A stretch of DNA of 64,000 nt from Aphelenchoides besseyi (taxonomy: Eukaryota; Nematoda; Chromadorea; Rhabditida; Aphelenchoididae). How positions within the stretch are numbered: position 1 is the stretch's first letter; the number at the start of each line of letters is the position of its first letter. Shown in pieces: positions 1 through 12,589 of this stretch. The translations under genes were made by a program, and so were the position numbers. Where the stretch lies: the NCBI GenBank assembly GCA_024699855.1, contig JAMPIQ010000002.1:11532001-11596000 (forward strand), read 5' to 3'. The notes below the pieces were generated by a model. The model saw only the letters and a list, made by a program, of their open reading frames with translations. It searched no databases and was not told where the DNA came from.

Positions 1-1477
1 GTGGCGACACTCATCTCCGCATTTATATGAGGACAAGGTTTGAAGAAGCCGATTAGGGATGTTTTAGTGTTCGATTTTAGTATCGTTGTGTTTTTACTGA
101 TAACTGGCTATACGTTGGCTTCTCGTCTTTGGTCTCATTTTACATTCCAATGATCCTAATCTTGTTTGCTTATGGTCGTGTTTTTCTTATTGCTACTCGT
201 CACTCACAGCAAATGAAGTCGGGTGTAAAGAAGGTGAGCTGTTTAGTTCTTTTACAATCTTATTTAAAAAGCTTTTAATGACTGTAAACATTGAAATATT
301 TAGTTAAAACAAAAGAATCGTCGTCCTGGCTCAGAAGGTGGACTACTCGACGACACTGCTGCCACACTTCGTATTCATTTTGGTCGTGCTAAAACAATGG
401 GTCGTAATAGCGCGATAGCCAATGTGATTTTGGCTGCGAATGGAGCGACAGCTTCATCTCAGCGACATAATCGATTTCGTCATACCGAAGGTGGTGATTC
501 GAAAACAAATGTAGGAGCGACAGCAACTGAAGAAACAAACACTCGTAGTTCTCGTTCAGCTGATAGTCAGTCACGTTTACGACAAAATGTATGTTGCGCA
601 AAAACTCAAGCTGTTTTACAATACTTATATGTTTAGGATTCTGATCGAAGTGTGTCCAGGACCTCGACTGTTAATCAACCGTTGCTTCACAGCGAACGAA
701 GTTCTGTAGAATCTCGTCCCGTACGTGGACGTCCACTTAAGTCTGCTTCCTCATCGATCTCAAGTCGCACAACACAAATATTATCAACGCCAAATAACAA
801 CAACAATACTCATTGCGAAATCAAAATTGTTTCAAATCCAATCGAAAATAACAACGTTGTTATGGACTCCTTGACTATGCCACGTATTGCACGTGAAGAC
901 AGCATTGTAGCATTGTCTAGTAAAGTAAGTAGATTTAGTAAAGTGTAAGTTTAAGTGGAATGATTTAGGATGAAAGTAGTGCTGAAGTGACAACTTGCCT
1001 TTTACCTGCATCTCAACAGCATCTCGCATTTAAGAAAAAGATAGGAATGCGTGAGAAGTCTCGACAAATGATGAAATACGTTCATGAGCAACGCGCTGCT
1101 CGAACTTTGTCGATTATTGTTGGAGCTTTCATTCTGTGCTGGCTACCCTTTTTTATTGTCTCACCGATCATGGCTGTTTGTAGTAATGTAAGGAACAAAC
1201 TTGTTCATACGTTTAATAAGCGTCTTTTCAGTGTGTTGGTAACCAAGAACTCGTATTCTCCGTGATCACGTGGGTGGGACACATTAACTCGCTGTTCAAT
1301 CCAATTTGTTACGGACGGTTTAGTCGTGATTTTCGAAAGGCCTTCAAACAAATTCTGACGTGTCAACGAGAGAAGCCAACACGAAAAGCTATTAAAACAC
1401 CTCTTAACATTGTTTTTGCCCAACTTGTCTCTATCACGCAAATGTTTGAGCAACCCGATGTTGACCATGAACACTAG
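1..1477 (+). CDS. Class A (biogenic-amine-type) GPCR, 5' end outside window
   Basis: The 3' part of a seven-transmembrane receptor. Exons run from the window edge: an extracellular loop plus TM5 (around 83-231, including FYIPMILILFAYGRVF), a long polar third intracellular loop rich in Ser/Thr/Asn/Arg (318-920), then TM6 with CWLPFF (about 1095-1180) and, after a 47-bp intron, TM7 with the NPxxY-like motif NPICY (about 1300). The stop is TAG at 1475-1477 and AATAAA lies at 1614-1619. The FxxCWLPFF and NSLFNPICYGRFSRDFRKAF arrangement is typical of amine receptors (octopamine, tyramine, serotonin, dopamine), and the very long loop 3 fits that group. TM1-4, including the amine-binding Asp of TM3, are missing, so the ligand cannot be named. 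NPxxY here is NPICY, so the Tyr is kept. Confidence 0.85.
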
Positions 1478-1613
1478 TCATCTGGCCTTAATTTTTGTTA
1501 CGATTACGGGAAATACGATATGTCGATCCTCATAATGTAGTCTATACTTATTTTGTTCGTTTTTATACTCATAAACACTTCAGGGATTAATGTTAGTAGA
1601 AAGTTGATGAACA

Positions 1614-1619
1614 AATAAA
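1614..1619 (+). promoter_or_regulatory. Polyadenylation signal of the GPCR
   Basis: AATAAA, 137 bp after the stop codon of the receptor gene. Confidence 0.6.
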
Positions 1620-1647
1620 ACCAATTCTCGCTTTTATTCTCGATCTT

Positions 1648-3025
1648 TTAAACTTTTTTCCAAAACTCTTGATCAATAGCGAGATTGAAGATTAACTCGT
1701 ATCCTTGAGGTTTGGCATTCCATTCCGAAAAATGATAATAGTAACCATCTTTTGTGACGGCAATCAGATCCTAAAAACGACAATGATGAAAACAATCATG
1801 ATATTAACCTGTTTGGGATTCGTGTTATCTTCAGGTAGAAAAGCACATTCGGCTATTTGCTCGTGTTTTGGCATCGTAAATTGAAAGATGCTTCTGCGCT
1901 CATTCTTTCCAAATCGTACATGATCGATTCTAAGAATCGAAATGACTTGCATAAAACTAGCTTGAACTTACATTTTCTTTGTGTTTGATAGTCGTTCATC
2001 CGGCTTATTACTAACAGAAAAGATATGAATTGTACCTTGATCAGAAGAACATGCTAAATACGAAGAGTCACAAGAAAAACGGAAACTAAACTCGACGCTC
2101 ATCAATGCTTTTTGTAACATGTGACTAACCAGAACAATTGAGCAAGATGAGTACCACGTCTCAGTTCGAAAAGTAAGGCCTTAGTTTGTGTGTCAAAAAT
2201 GCGAATTACTGTTCCCTAAACATTTTTGATCACTTTAAAGTTTGCGCTTTGAGTTCACCTTTATACTGCCAGTTGCAATTTTTGTTGCTTGATTGTCAAT
2301 AGCGATTTTCGCAATCTCCGTCTCGTGAGCATAAATCGTCACAGGAGCACTGGAGCGGTATTGACTAGCATTACGAAGATTCAAAACCTTAACGAGATTG
2401 CTTTTTATATATCAAATCACTGACTTGAATGCTTCCGGGTTTGAAACTTGGAAATACAAGATATTCGCTTTTTGGACTTGGACTCAATGCGCACAATCCT
2501 TGTGGATTGATTCCAGTCTCATCGTGTGCAGCTAATTCAAAAGTGTCCATCGAAAACACATGAACGTGATGCCGTTGAACCACTACAATTCTAAAATTTG
2601 CCGTGAAATTTATCGAAAGAATTCTCGATTTACCTTGTGGAAGAAACTAAGACGTTGAGAACCGGTGAACTGACGATTAGTTCCATAACAAACTTTTGTT
2701 TTAAATCGTCCCAAATCATGACTGAAATTGCTATCAAACTGTGTGACGTTCATCAACTCACCAGATTTATTGGAGAACTTCGGTCTCGGATCACCGGAGA
2801 CCATTGCAATAAAATTGGTGCGATCGAGGATTGCCACAAGTTTTATACTTCCAACTACCTCTGTCTTTAGGTTATTCATTTCCACGAGTGGACGAGAGTT
2901 GAAAACACGAACTCCACTCTCTGTCGCTACAGCAAAGCAATCTGAAAACACATTTGTTCGATTTGAACACACAGAAATTTACCTTGCAAAGCGTTGAAAG
3001 AAATGTGTCGGATTTGAGGCGTCAT
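1648..3025 (-). CDS. epg-6: WIPI/WDR45-family PI3P-binding beta-propeller
   Basis: Seven-bladed WD-type propeller of the PROPPIN family, which binds PI3P on autophagic membranes. The start is ATG at 3025 (MTPQIRHISFNALQ); the stop is TAA at 1648-1650 after EFWKKV. The gene is split by about seven short introns. Diagnostic matches to the WIPI3/WIPI4 branch are CFAVATESGVRVFNSRPL in blade 1, the DPRPKFSNKS...MIWDD segment in blade 2, and the basic LRRG motif (FELRRGTH, near 2150-2170) that contacts phosphoinositide. The C-terminal blade is at 1680-1960. Conservation of KFxxxxxMIWDD suggests the WDR45/WDR45B type (C. elegans EPG-6) rather than ATG-18, but that assignment is inference from remembered family features. 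Intact as far as the exons can be read. Confidence 0.82.
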
Positions 3026-3681
3026 TGTGCTAATCCAAGGGAAAATCTTAATTTCAAACCTGCTAGTCAATGTATTTACATGGCAGTAAAGGCCTGAAAT
3101 CGCGCAACCGATTAGCTACAACAAGGGTAATCAAACATACACTTTAGTTGTTTTCAAGTCGTTTGACTAATGAATTGAGTCAACAAATCGATTTTATCAG
3201 AAGGTTAAATTGGTCTCATGTTATGCGCGTGAGTAAACTCGGAAACTCGTGACACAGAAAAGTATGACATGACCTTTTTCTGATTACTGATTTTCTCCTT
3301 TACGTGAACTAACTGTATACTATTGCATCGAAGGTAAGCAGAGCTCAGAGATTTCTTGAAAATAAACAAACAGTTTTAGCTATTTCAATCAACTACTTAA
3401 TACGTAAATATAAGCATTTAAACGACATTTGTTAAACACATTTTTTAACTATGCTGTTTCTATGAAGTTAAAGTCCATCACTAAGCTCTGGGATTCCATT
3501 GAAGTTATTCTACTGGGTGTCTTCCATCAAAGATGCAGAGAAAATATGTTTATTAGTTGCAAACGAAAAAACCTATAGCAGATATGAAATACCCGTACGA
3601 GAACAATTTAAACATAAAAATTGGATACAAAAAGTTGGAATAAAATGAAGAATCTTGAATAAATGTACAAATTGGATTACT
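3026..3681. other. Intergenic region between WIPI-type gene and TAF3 3' end
   Basis: A 656-bp AT-rich spacer holding the upstream region of the minus-strand WIPI gene and the 3' flank of TAF3. No ORF with family resemblance and no clear RNA gene were seen. Confidence 0.5.
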
Positions 3682-6252
3682 TCACTTTTTACGTTTCGTT
3701 TTACTCTTTTTACAATTTGCGGCCGAGCATTCCGGACAGTACCATGGTTCGTTTTCTGCCGGTGGTTTCAACATTCCAACGCAATGCCAATGGTACCATT
3801 TGTCACAAAGATCACAACCAACCATATCTGCTGCACCATCGACGTAAGCCACCGAACAAATTGGGCAAACCCACACATCCTCGTCCATGACCGAACTTTC
3901 AGCAATCTCCATAGGTGATGGCTCCTTCTTATCCTCAACCATTGTAGACAACTCCTCGATCTTTGGGGTTTTTAGAGCTGCTGGTTCCGTTTTATCCACA
4001 GGATGCTTCTTTCGATGCTTTGATTTAGACTTCTCAGGATCTCGTTCTTTGTCACGCTTCTTGTCTTTCTTCTTCTCTTTTTTCTTGTCTTTGTTCTTCT
4101 TATGTTTCTCTTTCTTTGGCTCGGTTTCGACGCTATCCTTTACATTGTTCTGGGGAGCTTCAATTGGAGTCGAGTTTACAGGAGTCGAGTTAGCAGGAAG
4201 TTCGTTGGGAAGCAACTGATCAAGTAGAGGTGGTGGTGAGAAAGTTGTTAATTGAGGTGATTGTACTTGAATTGGAACTAAAGACAACTAACTTAAAATA
4301 GGAAACGCATATTTACCTGCAGTTTCAATTGGTCGTGGCGGTGTGCGAATTGGTTTAAACGAGATCTTTGGTCTGAAGTAATGTATGTATTCAATATATT
4401 GAAAAGCTCACTCACAGATCAACAGATTTCGGCGCTTCCATCTGTGGTTCTATGCATACACTAGGTGTATATGTATCGGACAACGGTGGAATTTCGTCTA
4501 CAGCTGTAAGAATTGGTGCTTCAATTGGAAACTGTTCTCGATGCTTCTTTCGATGCTTTGATTTAGACTTCTCAGGATCTCGTTCTTTGTCACGCTTCTT
4601 GTCTTTCTTCTTCTCTTTTTTCTTGTCTTTGTTCTTCTTATGTTTCTCTTTCTTTGGCTCGGTTTCGACGCTGTCCTTTACATTGTTCTGGGATGCTTCA
4701 ATTGGAGTCGAGTTTACAGGAGTCGAGTTAGCAGGAAGTTCGTTGGGAAGCAACTGATCAAGTAGAGGTGGTGGTGAGAAAGTTGTTAATTGAGGTGATT
4801 GTACTTGAATTGGAACTAAAGACAACTAATTTAAAATAGAAAACGCATATTTACCTGCAGTTTCAATTGGTTGTGGCGGTGTGCGAATTGGTTTAAACGA
4901 GATCTTTGGTCTGAAGTAATGTATGTATTCAATATATTGAAAAGCTCACTCACAGATCAACAGATTTCGGCGCTTCCATCTGTGGTTCTATGCATACACT
5001 AGGTGTATATGTATCGGACAACGGTGGAATTTCGTCTGCAGCTGTAAGAATTGGTGCTTCGATTGGAAACTGTTCTCGATGCTTCTTTCGATGCTTCGAT
5101 TTCGACTTCTCAGAATCTCGATCTTTGTCACGTTTCTTGTGTTTGATCTTTTTGATCTAAATCTGATCAATTTACATATGCTTGTAGTAGTAAATTGACC
5201 TTCTCGACGAGCATATTCAGGGACTTTTCCTTGATTATCGAATCCGAAGATTTGTGCGGAGAATCAAATGATTTTTCAACTTTTACACGTGCCTGAATTG
5301 AACTTGTAATTAAGACTATAAAGTATAACATACATGAACGGCTTCCGACTTATTTTCTTTTCTTGTCTCCGCTTTTTGTTGCTTCTGATCGTACAAATTC
5401 ATATCGAAACCGAGATCAGCTGCGTTCATGTTAATAAAATTGGGTAATTTTCGAATCTCCGAAGTTTCCCTTAAAAATTTGCAATATAATCGAATTCATT
5501 AGTCTGCATACCACAAAGTATTGTTGTTTACTTGTACAATCTTGACGATTTCCATTGCTTCACTTGTTTCGTTTGCGGTTTCGTTGTTCTCTTTCTGATC
5601 GACTTCCATGTTTTCGCCGTCTTCTACGAAACTAGACTCGAAAATCGACTTGCGTTTGCCGTGAATCTGTTCAACTTCTTCAACAGTGGGAATATTATCG
5701 TCAAACGGATCGGCAAAAAGGAACTTTCTTTCGCACTCCTTGTCGATAAACTTTTCAATCGGATACAAAGGAATCTGTAGAATTTAAGCATCAATATAAA
5801 AACCATTGCAACATACCGCAGAAGAGGAAGGAAGATTGCGTACTTGTTGAATGTAATCATGGAGCTCTGAGATCGAAACATTTTGCGCTTTGAATGCCGA
5901 GTTCAGGTCGCTCATCGTCGTAATACATCTTCCGGCTGTAATTGGGCAAATCAACTTGAAAACAAAAACGACACCAACCGTTTTGAGTAAAAAGTGAGAC
6001 TCGGTAACAAAGGTCGTCGAAGTATCGGCGCATCATCGCTGTGAGAATTTCCAACGAGTCGGTAGTAGCGGCACTGAAGCCCATGTTATCCAGAATTTTG
6101 ACAGCGGCTTGTGCGAAATGGAAATTCGTGAAACTGTCCAATCCATCTCCATGATCTTCAGTCCAATGGTCCATAAAATCCAAAAGCTAAATGATTAAGA
6201 TGTTAAAAGAACGCAAAACTTGTTTGGTTGAACGATAGAAAGAATGAGACAT
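3682..6252 (-). CDS. taf-3: TAF3-like TFIID subunit (histone fold + PHD finger)
   Basis: TFIID subunit 3. The N-terminal exons (about 5830-6252, start MSHSFYRSTKQ) encode a histone fold: FAQAAVKILDNMGFSAATTD is helix 1, followed by ILTAMMRRYFDDLCYRV and then, after an intron, SDLNSAFKAQNVSISELHDY, which matches the TAF3 fold ending. The middle is very Lys/Arg/Glu-rich (KKEKHKKNKDKKKEKKKDKK). The C-terminus (3682-3890) is a C4HC3 PHD finger, with CPIC, CDLC, WYHWHC and CPEC, of the class that reads H3K4me3 in TAF3, and ends in a KSKTKRKK basic tail. Tandem 538-bp duplication within the gene (see repeat entry) adds an extra copy of the Lys-rich exon; frames remain open in both copies. Product and architecture are secure; exact exon usage in the duplicated part is uncertain. 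Confidence 0.88.
4002..5160 (-). repeat. 538-bp intragenic tandem duplication in TAF3
   Basis: Copy A is 4002-4539 and copy B is 4540-5077; both begin at the same word, gatgcttctttcgatgctt, at a spacing of exactly 538 bp. A third, diverged partial copy starts at 5078 and fades out near 5150. A and B differ at only a handful of positions (for example ggggagctt versus gggatgctt near 4154 and 4692). Each unit contains the Lys-rich exon, two introns and the small exon between them, so the duplication adds whole exons and keeps the reading frame. The diverged partial copy is probably the ancestral edge. Confidence 0.93.
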
Positions 6253-7134
6253 CTTATTTCGAAGCCAAGTTTTTCCAGAACCACACAATAAATGTTAAAT
6301 TTTGAGTTGAACAAAATCACGCTTCACGTTAACTTTTTTTGCTCCAATTGCAGCTACAACAACGATTTTGGACGAATACAAGCGCGAAAATGATTAAGAC
6401 CGGAAAACGCGTGGTATATGCGCACCATTTCTCAGACTCGACCCGCTCCTACAACTCGGCCGCAGACCGGACAATTTCGACTCTTAGCGCCTCCGCGAGC
6501 TGCGCCATTTTTCGGTTGCAGGGATAGTATTCGCGCACGGGAAAAACCGTTGTGGACATGGCTTCGTCAATTTTTGCCTGAACAGAATCCTGCGGCGACT
6601 TGTTATTTTTCAGGATTGTTGATGTCTAGACATATTTACACACGCCACCTTGCTCGTCAAAAAAATCGCTCTCCAAAAAAACTCCCGTTTGAATACGCGC
6701 CCTCGTTTCAACGAAAAAGCGCTAAAAGCACTTTTTAGTGCTCACTTGTCCGGTGCGCAGCCGTCCATCGCTAGAGCTAGCGAAGCAGACATGTCCACTG
6801 CGTAGTGTAGTAACGCCAAAAAACAGCCCGACCGCTTGGGTTTTCCCGTTACATCATGTGGCACTAAAACCGAAACGTTTGCCAAATTTTTGTTCAACAT
6901 TGACGCAATACGACATTTCTAAATTCTATTTGTTTAAATCGTATTAAATGTTTGTTCATTATATGGGCACCTTTAATTGAGTTTTCTGCAAATTCTTTCG
7001 CGTATTTTAATTGCGATTACTTGTTTACTGAAATCTTTAGAAGAGACTCTTACATCGTTTATTGTTCAACGTGTATTAGCTTCAAAAACAGCCATCAGAA
7101 CGATTGGTTCGTTGGGTTAGCGGTAGCCAATCAA
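6253..7134. other. Divergent upstream region of TAF3 and LDB1
   Basis: About 880 bp between two head-to-head genes, so probably a shared promoter region. It contains short open frames on the plus strand (for example 6418-6738) with no family resemblance and unusual composition. A splice-acceptor-like tttag at about 7040, in an otherwise open frame running into LDB1, may mark a 5' UTR intron or a trans-splice site. Confidence 0.45.
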
Positions 7135-8566
7135 ATGGGGACAAACCCGCCGCCAATGGGAATGGCTGGGGTGATGCCCATCCCAATGAGCGGTCAATAC
7201 TCGGCGCCTGTGGCTCCGCCGTACTTGGAAGCACGATTTCAAGAAATGAACCATCGAATTTCGGCATTTTTTCACAATCGAGTAAGTCAATTGATTTGAC
7301 TTTGATTTTAAAAAAATTTTAGACGATTTTAAGCGAAAACGACGTGCATCAATGGTTCGACGCGTTTTCATACGAGTTTTTCGACGACAAAGCGGCCATA
7401 ACCATTACAATGCCTGACAGAGTTCCCGAATCAAAATATTGTGAGTTTTTCAAACGATAATGAGAGCTAACAACGAATTTAGTTCTTAATCGCACGCTTA
7501 TTCCTCGGTTCTTTCGTTCCCTCGTCGAAAATGGAGTTTCAAGTATGATGTTCTTATGCAGTCCTGCTCACGAATACGCCGCCTCCAATGGAAACATGAT
7601 TTTTCCAGCATTGAGTTGTGAGACTTTTGAATTGCATTCCATACTGGAAATAACGACTCGAGTTAAAGTAATTTGTTGTCACCGAACATTGATGATCCCG
7701 TTTGTTTTAGGTGCGAGCAGCTGGACGCGTTTTCATCGAATTCACGCCCTACGATGAAGTTTTTGGATACAGAATAAAGAATTGGATTATGCAACTTCAT
7801 ACGGCGGAAGAAACATGTCAGATCTCAGAAGAAGAAATGGTAAAGATAAAGAAGCAAATAGCATTAAACTTGGTTTTTAGGATTCCGAAACTCTAAGGCA
7901 AAAACGTCAAGGTTTCACAATCTGTGGATTGCCACTGGGAACAATTGGCTTCTTGAAAATGTGCACGGTGATAGTACCAATGCAACGTTTGATGCTATGG
8001 TGTAAGGAATCTATGAATCAGAACGTGAAGCCAAAAGAAGCGTTGAAAGCTGTGGTTTTTGAGGATTTTAACAGAAGAAACAGGCAGCCAATGCCAAATC
8101 CAGGTAAATTAACTCTTCAATGACCGCTTTATCACTTAATAATTTAAGCTGTTGGAATCATAAATGGCGGACATGGTGCAGTATTGCCCGAAGAAACAAC
8201 AACCAAAGCAAAACCTCAACGAAAACGAACTCGAAAAAACGCAAACAACAACACCAATGGTACTGCCAGCGCAAGTGGTGGTTCCAAAAAAACGAAAGCA
8301 AATGCTAACGCAAATCCAATGAGCAACGGACCACCAATGTCGTCAACGATGGCCAATCAATCTTCCTTTCCCGTAAATCCCAACGTAAGTGATTGTAAAT
8401 CATAAGAAATAAGTTTATGCTCTATTTTCAGTTCAATCACATGGGTTATACACACGAAGTCCTCGTTGTAAGTGAACCGTCTCTGATGGGAAATGAGTTC
8501 GGTGAATCGGACGAAAGAGCAATTTCCCGTGTTGAAAATGCGCAATACGATCAGATAAAATTATAA
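7135..8566 (+). CDS. ldb-1: LIM-domain-binding protein (LDB1/CLIM/Chip)
   Basis: Nuclear adaptor that dimerises and binds LIM-homeodomain and LMO proteins. It starts at MGTNPPPMGMAGVMPIP; upstream sequence is open in the same frame, so a longer N-terminus is possible. The LDB dimerisation domain spans about residues 25-230: LEARFQEMNHRISAFFHNR, then WFDAFSYEFFDDKAAITIT, LNRTLIPRFFRSLVENG and GYRIKNWIMQLHTAEE. It is split by 40-60-bp introns near 7280-7322, 7440-7480, 7669-7710, 7840-7880 and 8104-8149. A basic KPQRKRTRKN segment resembling a nuclear localisation signal follows. The LIM-interaction domain is the last exon (VVSEPSLMGNEFGESDER), ending at the TAA at 8564-8566. The protein stops soon after the LIM-interaction core, shorter than vertebrate LDB1. 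Confidence 0.92.
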
Positions 8567-8780
8567 AGCCGGATTTCTACTCGTCATTCATTTTTGAAGA
8601 ACAAGATCTGATTATCGTGCCAATTAATAAAATCAGATAAAGTCAGCAGATTAGAAAAGTTTTATTAATCGACTATGGATCCTCGTTTACAGCGATTAGC
8701 TCGTCGTTCTCTTGCCGTTGAAACTCGTCGGTTATGGTGACCAACGAGCATACCCGTATTTCGTTTTATTAAGATGCTAC

Positions 8781-11102
8781 TCAGCAGATTTGACAAGAAG
8801 CAGCACACGAGCTGAGCATCCAACGCGGATTTCGAGCGCATTCTCCTGAAGTTCTATGTTCAGAAGCATTAGTGAACTCTTCATACCGATGTACGCCCAA
8901 AACGGACACAAATTATTCTGATTCGAGCAGTTCGGTCGAGCCTTCGGTGCATACACATCTTGCAATGTTTCGCCACATGAATTGCATGCCTAAATACGAT
9001 TAATTGCAATAAAACAATTTCTAACCCTTTGACAATGTGGTCGCATCCAAAATGGCTGAAAATCAAAAATAAATTTGCTGTCAAATTGGATTGAATTTAC
9101 ATTCTTAGTGCATTCCGATAAATCTGCCCAGAATTGACAGAGCCGATGGTAGTTATAACAGGAGCTCGGTGTGCTTGTTGGAACTGTAGAGGTCATCAAA
9201 GTACTCGTGGACAAAGTTGTAGCAACAGTTGATTCTACGGTTGTATAAGGTTCTTCGATTCCTGGACGATGCACAAATTTTGGACCCTAAATGAACGTAA
9301 ATTGAATTGAAGTAGGGGCGCAATAGCAACATAATAAGTGCAAATGACTGCCACAGCAAAAATGTGCAATTAAACGCAAATATACAAAGGTATGGTTTGC
9401 ACCTTGGTATTGTCCACAACACTCTCATAGCCATTTGTTGGCCGTGTTTTTATGACCTCTTTCGAATTATCTTGTGGATTAAACGCAGGAGGTGCTGCAG
9501 GTAATGGATGAGTTTTCCAACGTGGCAAATTTCGTGGACGAGACGTAAATCGACCAGAAGGTAGAGTGGTAGATGGTGGACTTGACGTAGTGGTCGTGAG
9601 TAGAGTAGTTGTTGTAGGAGCTTGAGTTGTTGTAGTGGTTGTTGTAGTCGTCGTACTTGTGGTGGGTATCGTGCAATGAATACCCGTTGAAACACAGTGC
9701 TCGGCTTCTCGTACTGAAACTATGTTTTGTAATCGGTTATAAAGTAAATTTTACAGGAGCAATTGCAAGTTCCACAGGTTTTTGCGCAGTTAATTCGCAT
9801 CCAATACAAATTTATGTCGCATTCTCCGGCCAACGCCCAATAGCAACAATGCTGGAAACAAGAGTTTCAAATCAAGAAATGCTATTTACCACGTGAGAAT
9901 CTGCACATTCTCGTGTTTCTTTACGTATAAATTCGTTATTTCTACTGAATGAACGAACGGTTGGAACGGTAGTTGTAAGTCGATGATGAATGATGGTCGA
10001 ATTTGCGGGATGATTAGCAGCAATTCGTTGTAAAGTCCAAGAGTGATCTCGAATATTCGTTGTTGTTGTTGAAGGCTGTGTAATTAGTCGTTCGGTCAAT
10101 TCAGCACGCTTTTCGGACACGCGATGATGAAAACTTGGCATTTGATCGGGCATGAATTCACGATTTGAACTAGGAATCATTGTTGTGCTCTGAGTAAATG
10201 GAATTGAACTTGTAGTCCAATTAAAGGGCACGGAGACACGCATCCGTCTTCCAATTCCTGTTGTTCCAAATGGAAACGGCATTCCTGGTAATTCGAAGTT
10301 TTTTTGATTGAAACACAAATTTACCGTCAATATGAGGTGACGAAAAAACGTTAGCACGAATTGTTGATGTGTCCGAATCGACTGTTCGAATGCCGCTTTC
10401 GCCGTCAACTTCTGTAATCGTCGTAGTTTGCAATGAGGTGGTTGTTGACGGAAAACGGAATACGGATCTTGCAGTTGTGTGTGACATTGTCTGTTGATCA
10501 ACTTGAACTCGGGTTGTTGTAAACTCGAAAGGTAAAGTTGTGCTTGTTTCCATTACCGTAGTTGTCGTTGTTGGCTGAACGGTTGTGCTAATAGTTGTAC
10601 TTGAAGTTGTCGTTGATTCCAATAACGAAGTTGCGCGATTGCCGCTACTGCGACCAAGCGATGCAACAACATTACCATCAAAGGGGTTTCCTCGTACCAT
10701 GAAGATGTCTTCTTCACCATTAGGAAAAGTTGGTTTAGCTTGTCCATCGCGAAAGAAATCTTCGTATTGTGTACGAAACTCAAGCAAACAAAGTTCCGGT
10801 ATTGGATGACATCCAATGTCGACATCGATTTCGTTTGGTGACAATTCGACTGCGCATGCACTGGTCGGTAATCGATGAGACGGTGTGTCGGGACACAAAG
10901 AACATTTGGCACCTTCATCAGGTGTCAAAAAGTTCACGAGATTCTCGTTGTTTTTCGGAATACTCGTACAGATATGAGCATTCTGTTCAATAAACTCATA
11001 GATACTTGGTGGTGTTTCATCGGTTTCCGCCGATTTGCCACAATTGAAAAAGTAGAAAAAGAAGAGAAGCAAGAATATAGTCGAATTATTCTTCGATCTC
11101 AT
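8781..11102 (-). CDS. Secreted Thr-rich protein with three ShKT domains
   Basis: The start MRSKNNSTIFLLLFFFYFF gives a strong signal peptide; an in-frame ATG at 11123 would add seven residues. A Cys-containing N-terminal region follows (CSLCPD, GCHPIPELC), then a long mucin-like linker of Thr/Ser runs (10200-10640 and 9560-9670), expected to be O-glycosylated. Three ShKT domains follow: about 9750-9890 (YWALAGECDINLYWM...CAKTCGTC), about 9000-9160 (LCQFWADLSECTKN...FWM..HC) and the C-terminal one at 8781-8960 (PFWAYIGECARNPRWMLSSC...C), whose middle is split by a 41-bp intron near 8828-8868. All three keep the WAxxGEC/WAxLxEC core spacing. Stop TGA at 8781-8783. Nematode secreted and cuticle proteins often pair ShKT modules with Thr-rich linkers; a specific role is unknown. 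Confidence 0.8.
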
Positions 11103-11123
11103 TGAACTGTACGTAACTAACAC

Positions 11124-12589
11124 TGTAAAACAAATATAGTAGACAGAAAATCGTTACAGTCAATCAACAATATTTCGAGACGCGGGGGCGGAAATGTAAC
11201 AGTGAAAGATGCGCAATTGCCCACAACTTTCGCTTGATGCTGCAATTAGCTTAAAAGATACACTTCGTTAATTTAGACACTGGACACCGAGCACACAGAC
11301 GTTTCGTAAAATCAACGTACGAACGTTGCTCAAATACCCTCGGGCATCGATGCCGAGAGAATCGCGACTTTCCGCCCTACAGTAAGTGGCTAAATTCTTT
11401 CATTGAAACGGAGCGTCCGTAGTGGCAAGACAAAAGGGTTTGTACACGCTAATCGACAAAAAGAAGCATATTCACGAAAATAACGTGAATGTCAAAAACG
11501 AATTTGCGCGCATCCGTTGAAATCAGTTCGAAGCCTTCGACCTCCAAACCGGTGGACAAATGAGCGCTGACCATACAATCATGTAGTAGATCGGACTTCA
11601 CGAACTCCGTTGTTGTTTACAACCGGTTGATTTTGTTTTTCAATTAACCACAACCACATTCCCTAATTCAGTCTTAGAAAACAAAGGCGTAAGCTCGCGA
11701 TGTAGACAATACAACCGTATCTGAAAGTTGTTGTGGCATCGATTGATGAAGGTTTTGTTCGTTGAGATTGGTCGTTGTAATCAAACAAGGTCAATTGGAG
11801 AATTGAAAAGTTTTGGGTTAATGTCAAAATGCGCAATGGATTCCGACTAACTGCGGCCGCATTATCTCTTGGTTTTGTGGTTTACAACCCCATGAAATCA
11901 ATAGTAGTCACGGCTCTGCTTCTCGAAACAAGTTTACAGTCGAGAAACCGCCATTTTTGACAGGAATCGTGTACTGACCGATGCGTGTAGATTTAAATAG
12001 GCACGCCCGAGGGATGGAGGACATTACTCAAGTTCACACAACCAGCAGGACAGCGGTTGACGTTGAGTCAATTTCAATTCCTTTCTCGGACAGCGGGAGA
12101 ACGATTGCCGATGTCGCTACGACAATTAAACGCCTCCAACAATCTGTACGCTACACGAGAAGAACAGCATTTTGGGTAGGCGAATGATCACTGCCACATT
12201 TGAAAGCTAATTGAATTACAAATTGCACGTATATTTTTCAATCAAATAACTAGCAAACAAAGAAGCATTAACGTTCACTTTCAACAACTCTACGATGATC
12301 ATAATTCGACAATAAAGCAATCAGATTTTACTGGTAGGTTCGATTTTTGTGCACATAATTCGCTTCTAACGGCGATTCTTCACGCCACTTCACGCATTAA
12401 ACAAACAAATTGATTATTGTGCCGCTGAAATCGGTAAACAAACCCCGTGGAAAAGCTTCGTTTAGTTTTTAGTAGTGAATCACTGATCGATCTGTAAGAT
12501 CAAGCATCCAAATCGTGAACTAATATCTCAATCGAACTGTTCTTAGTTGGTATTACGTTTATTTGAGTTTGTAAACAGTAGCATGGATT
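11124..12589. other. Intergenic, no gene recognised
   Basis: About 1.47 kb between two minus-strand genes. One plus-strand frame (11981-12187) is open for 68 residues but shows no family resemblance and no convincing splice context. The left part is presumably upstream control sequence of the ShKT gene. Confidence 0.5.

Noticed and set aside
6418..6738. 106-residue Arg/Pro-rich plus ORF upstream of LDB1
   Set aside because: No motif, no splice context; lies in a divergent promoter region.
9450..9695. Minus-strand ORFs of Gln/Leu or His/Tyr runs
   Set aside because: Frame shadows of the Thr-rich linker of the ShKT gene.
11981..12187. 68-residue ORF in intergenic DNA
   Set aside because: No motif or conserved pattern; length is expected by chance.
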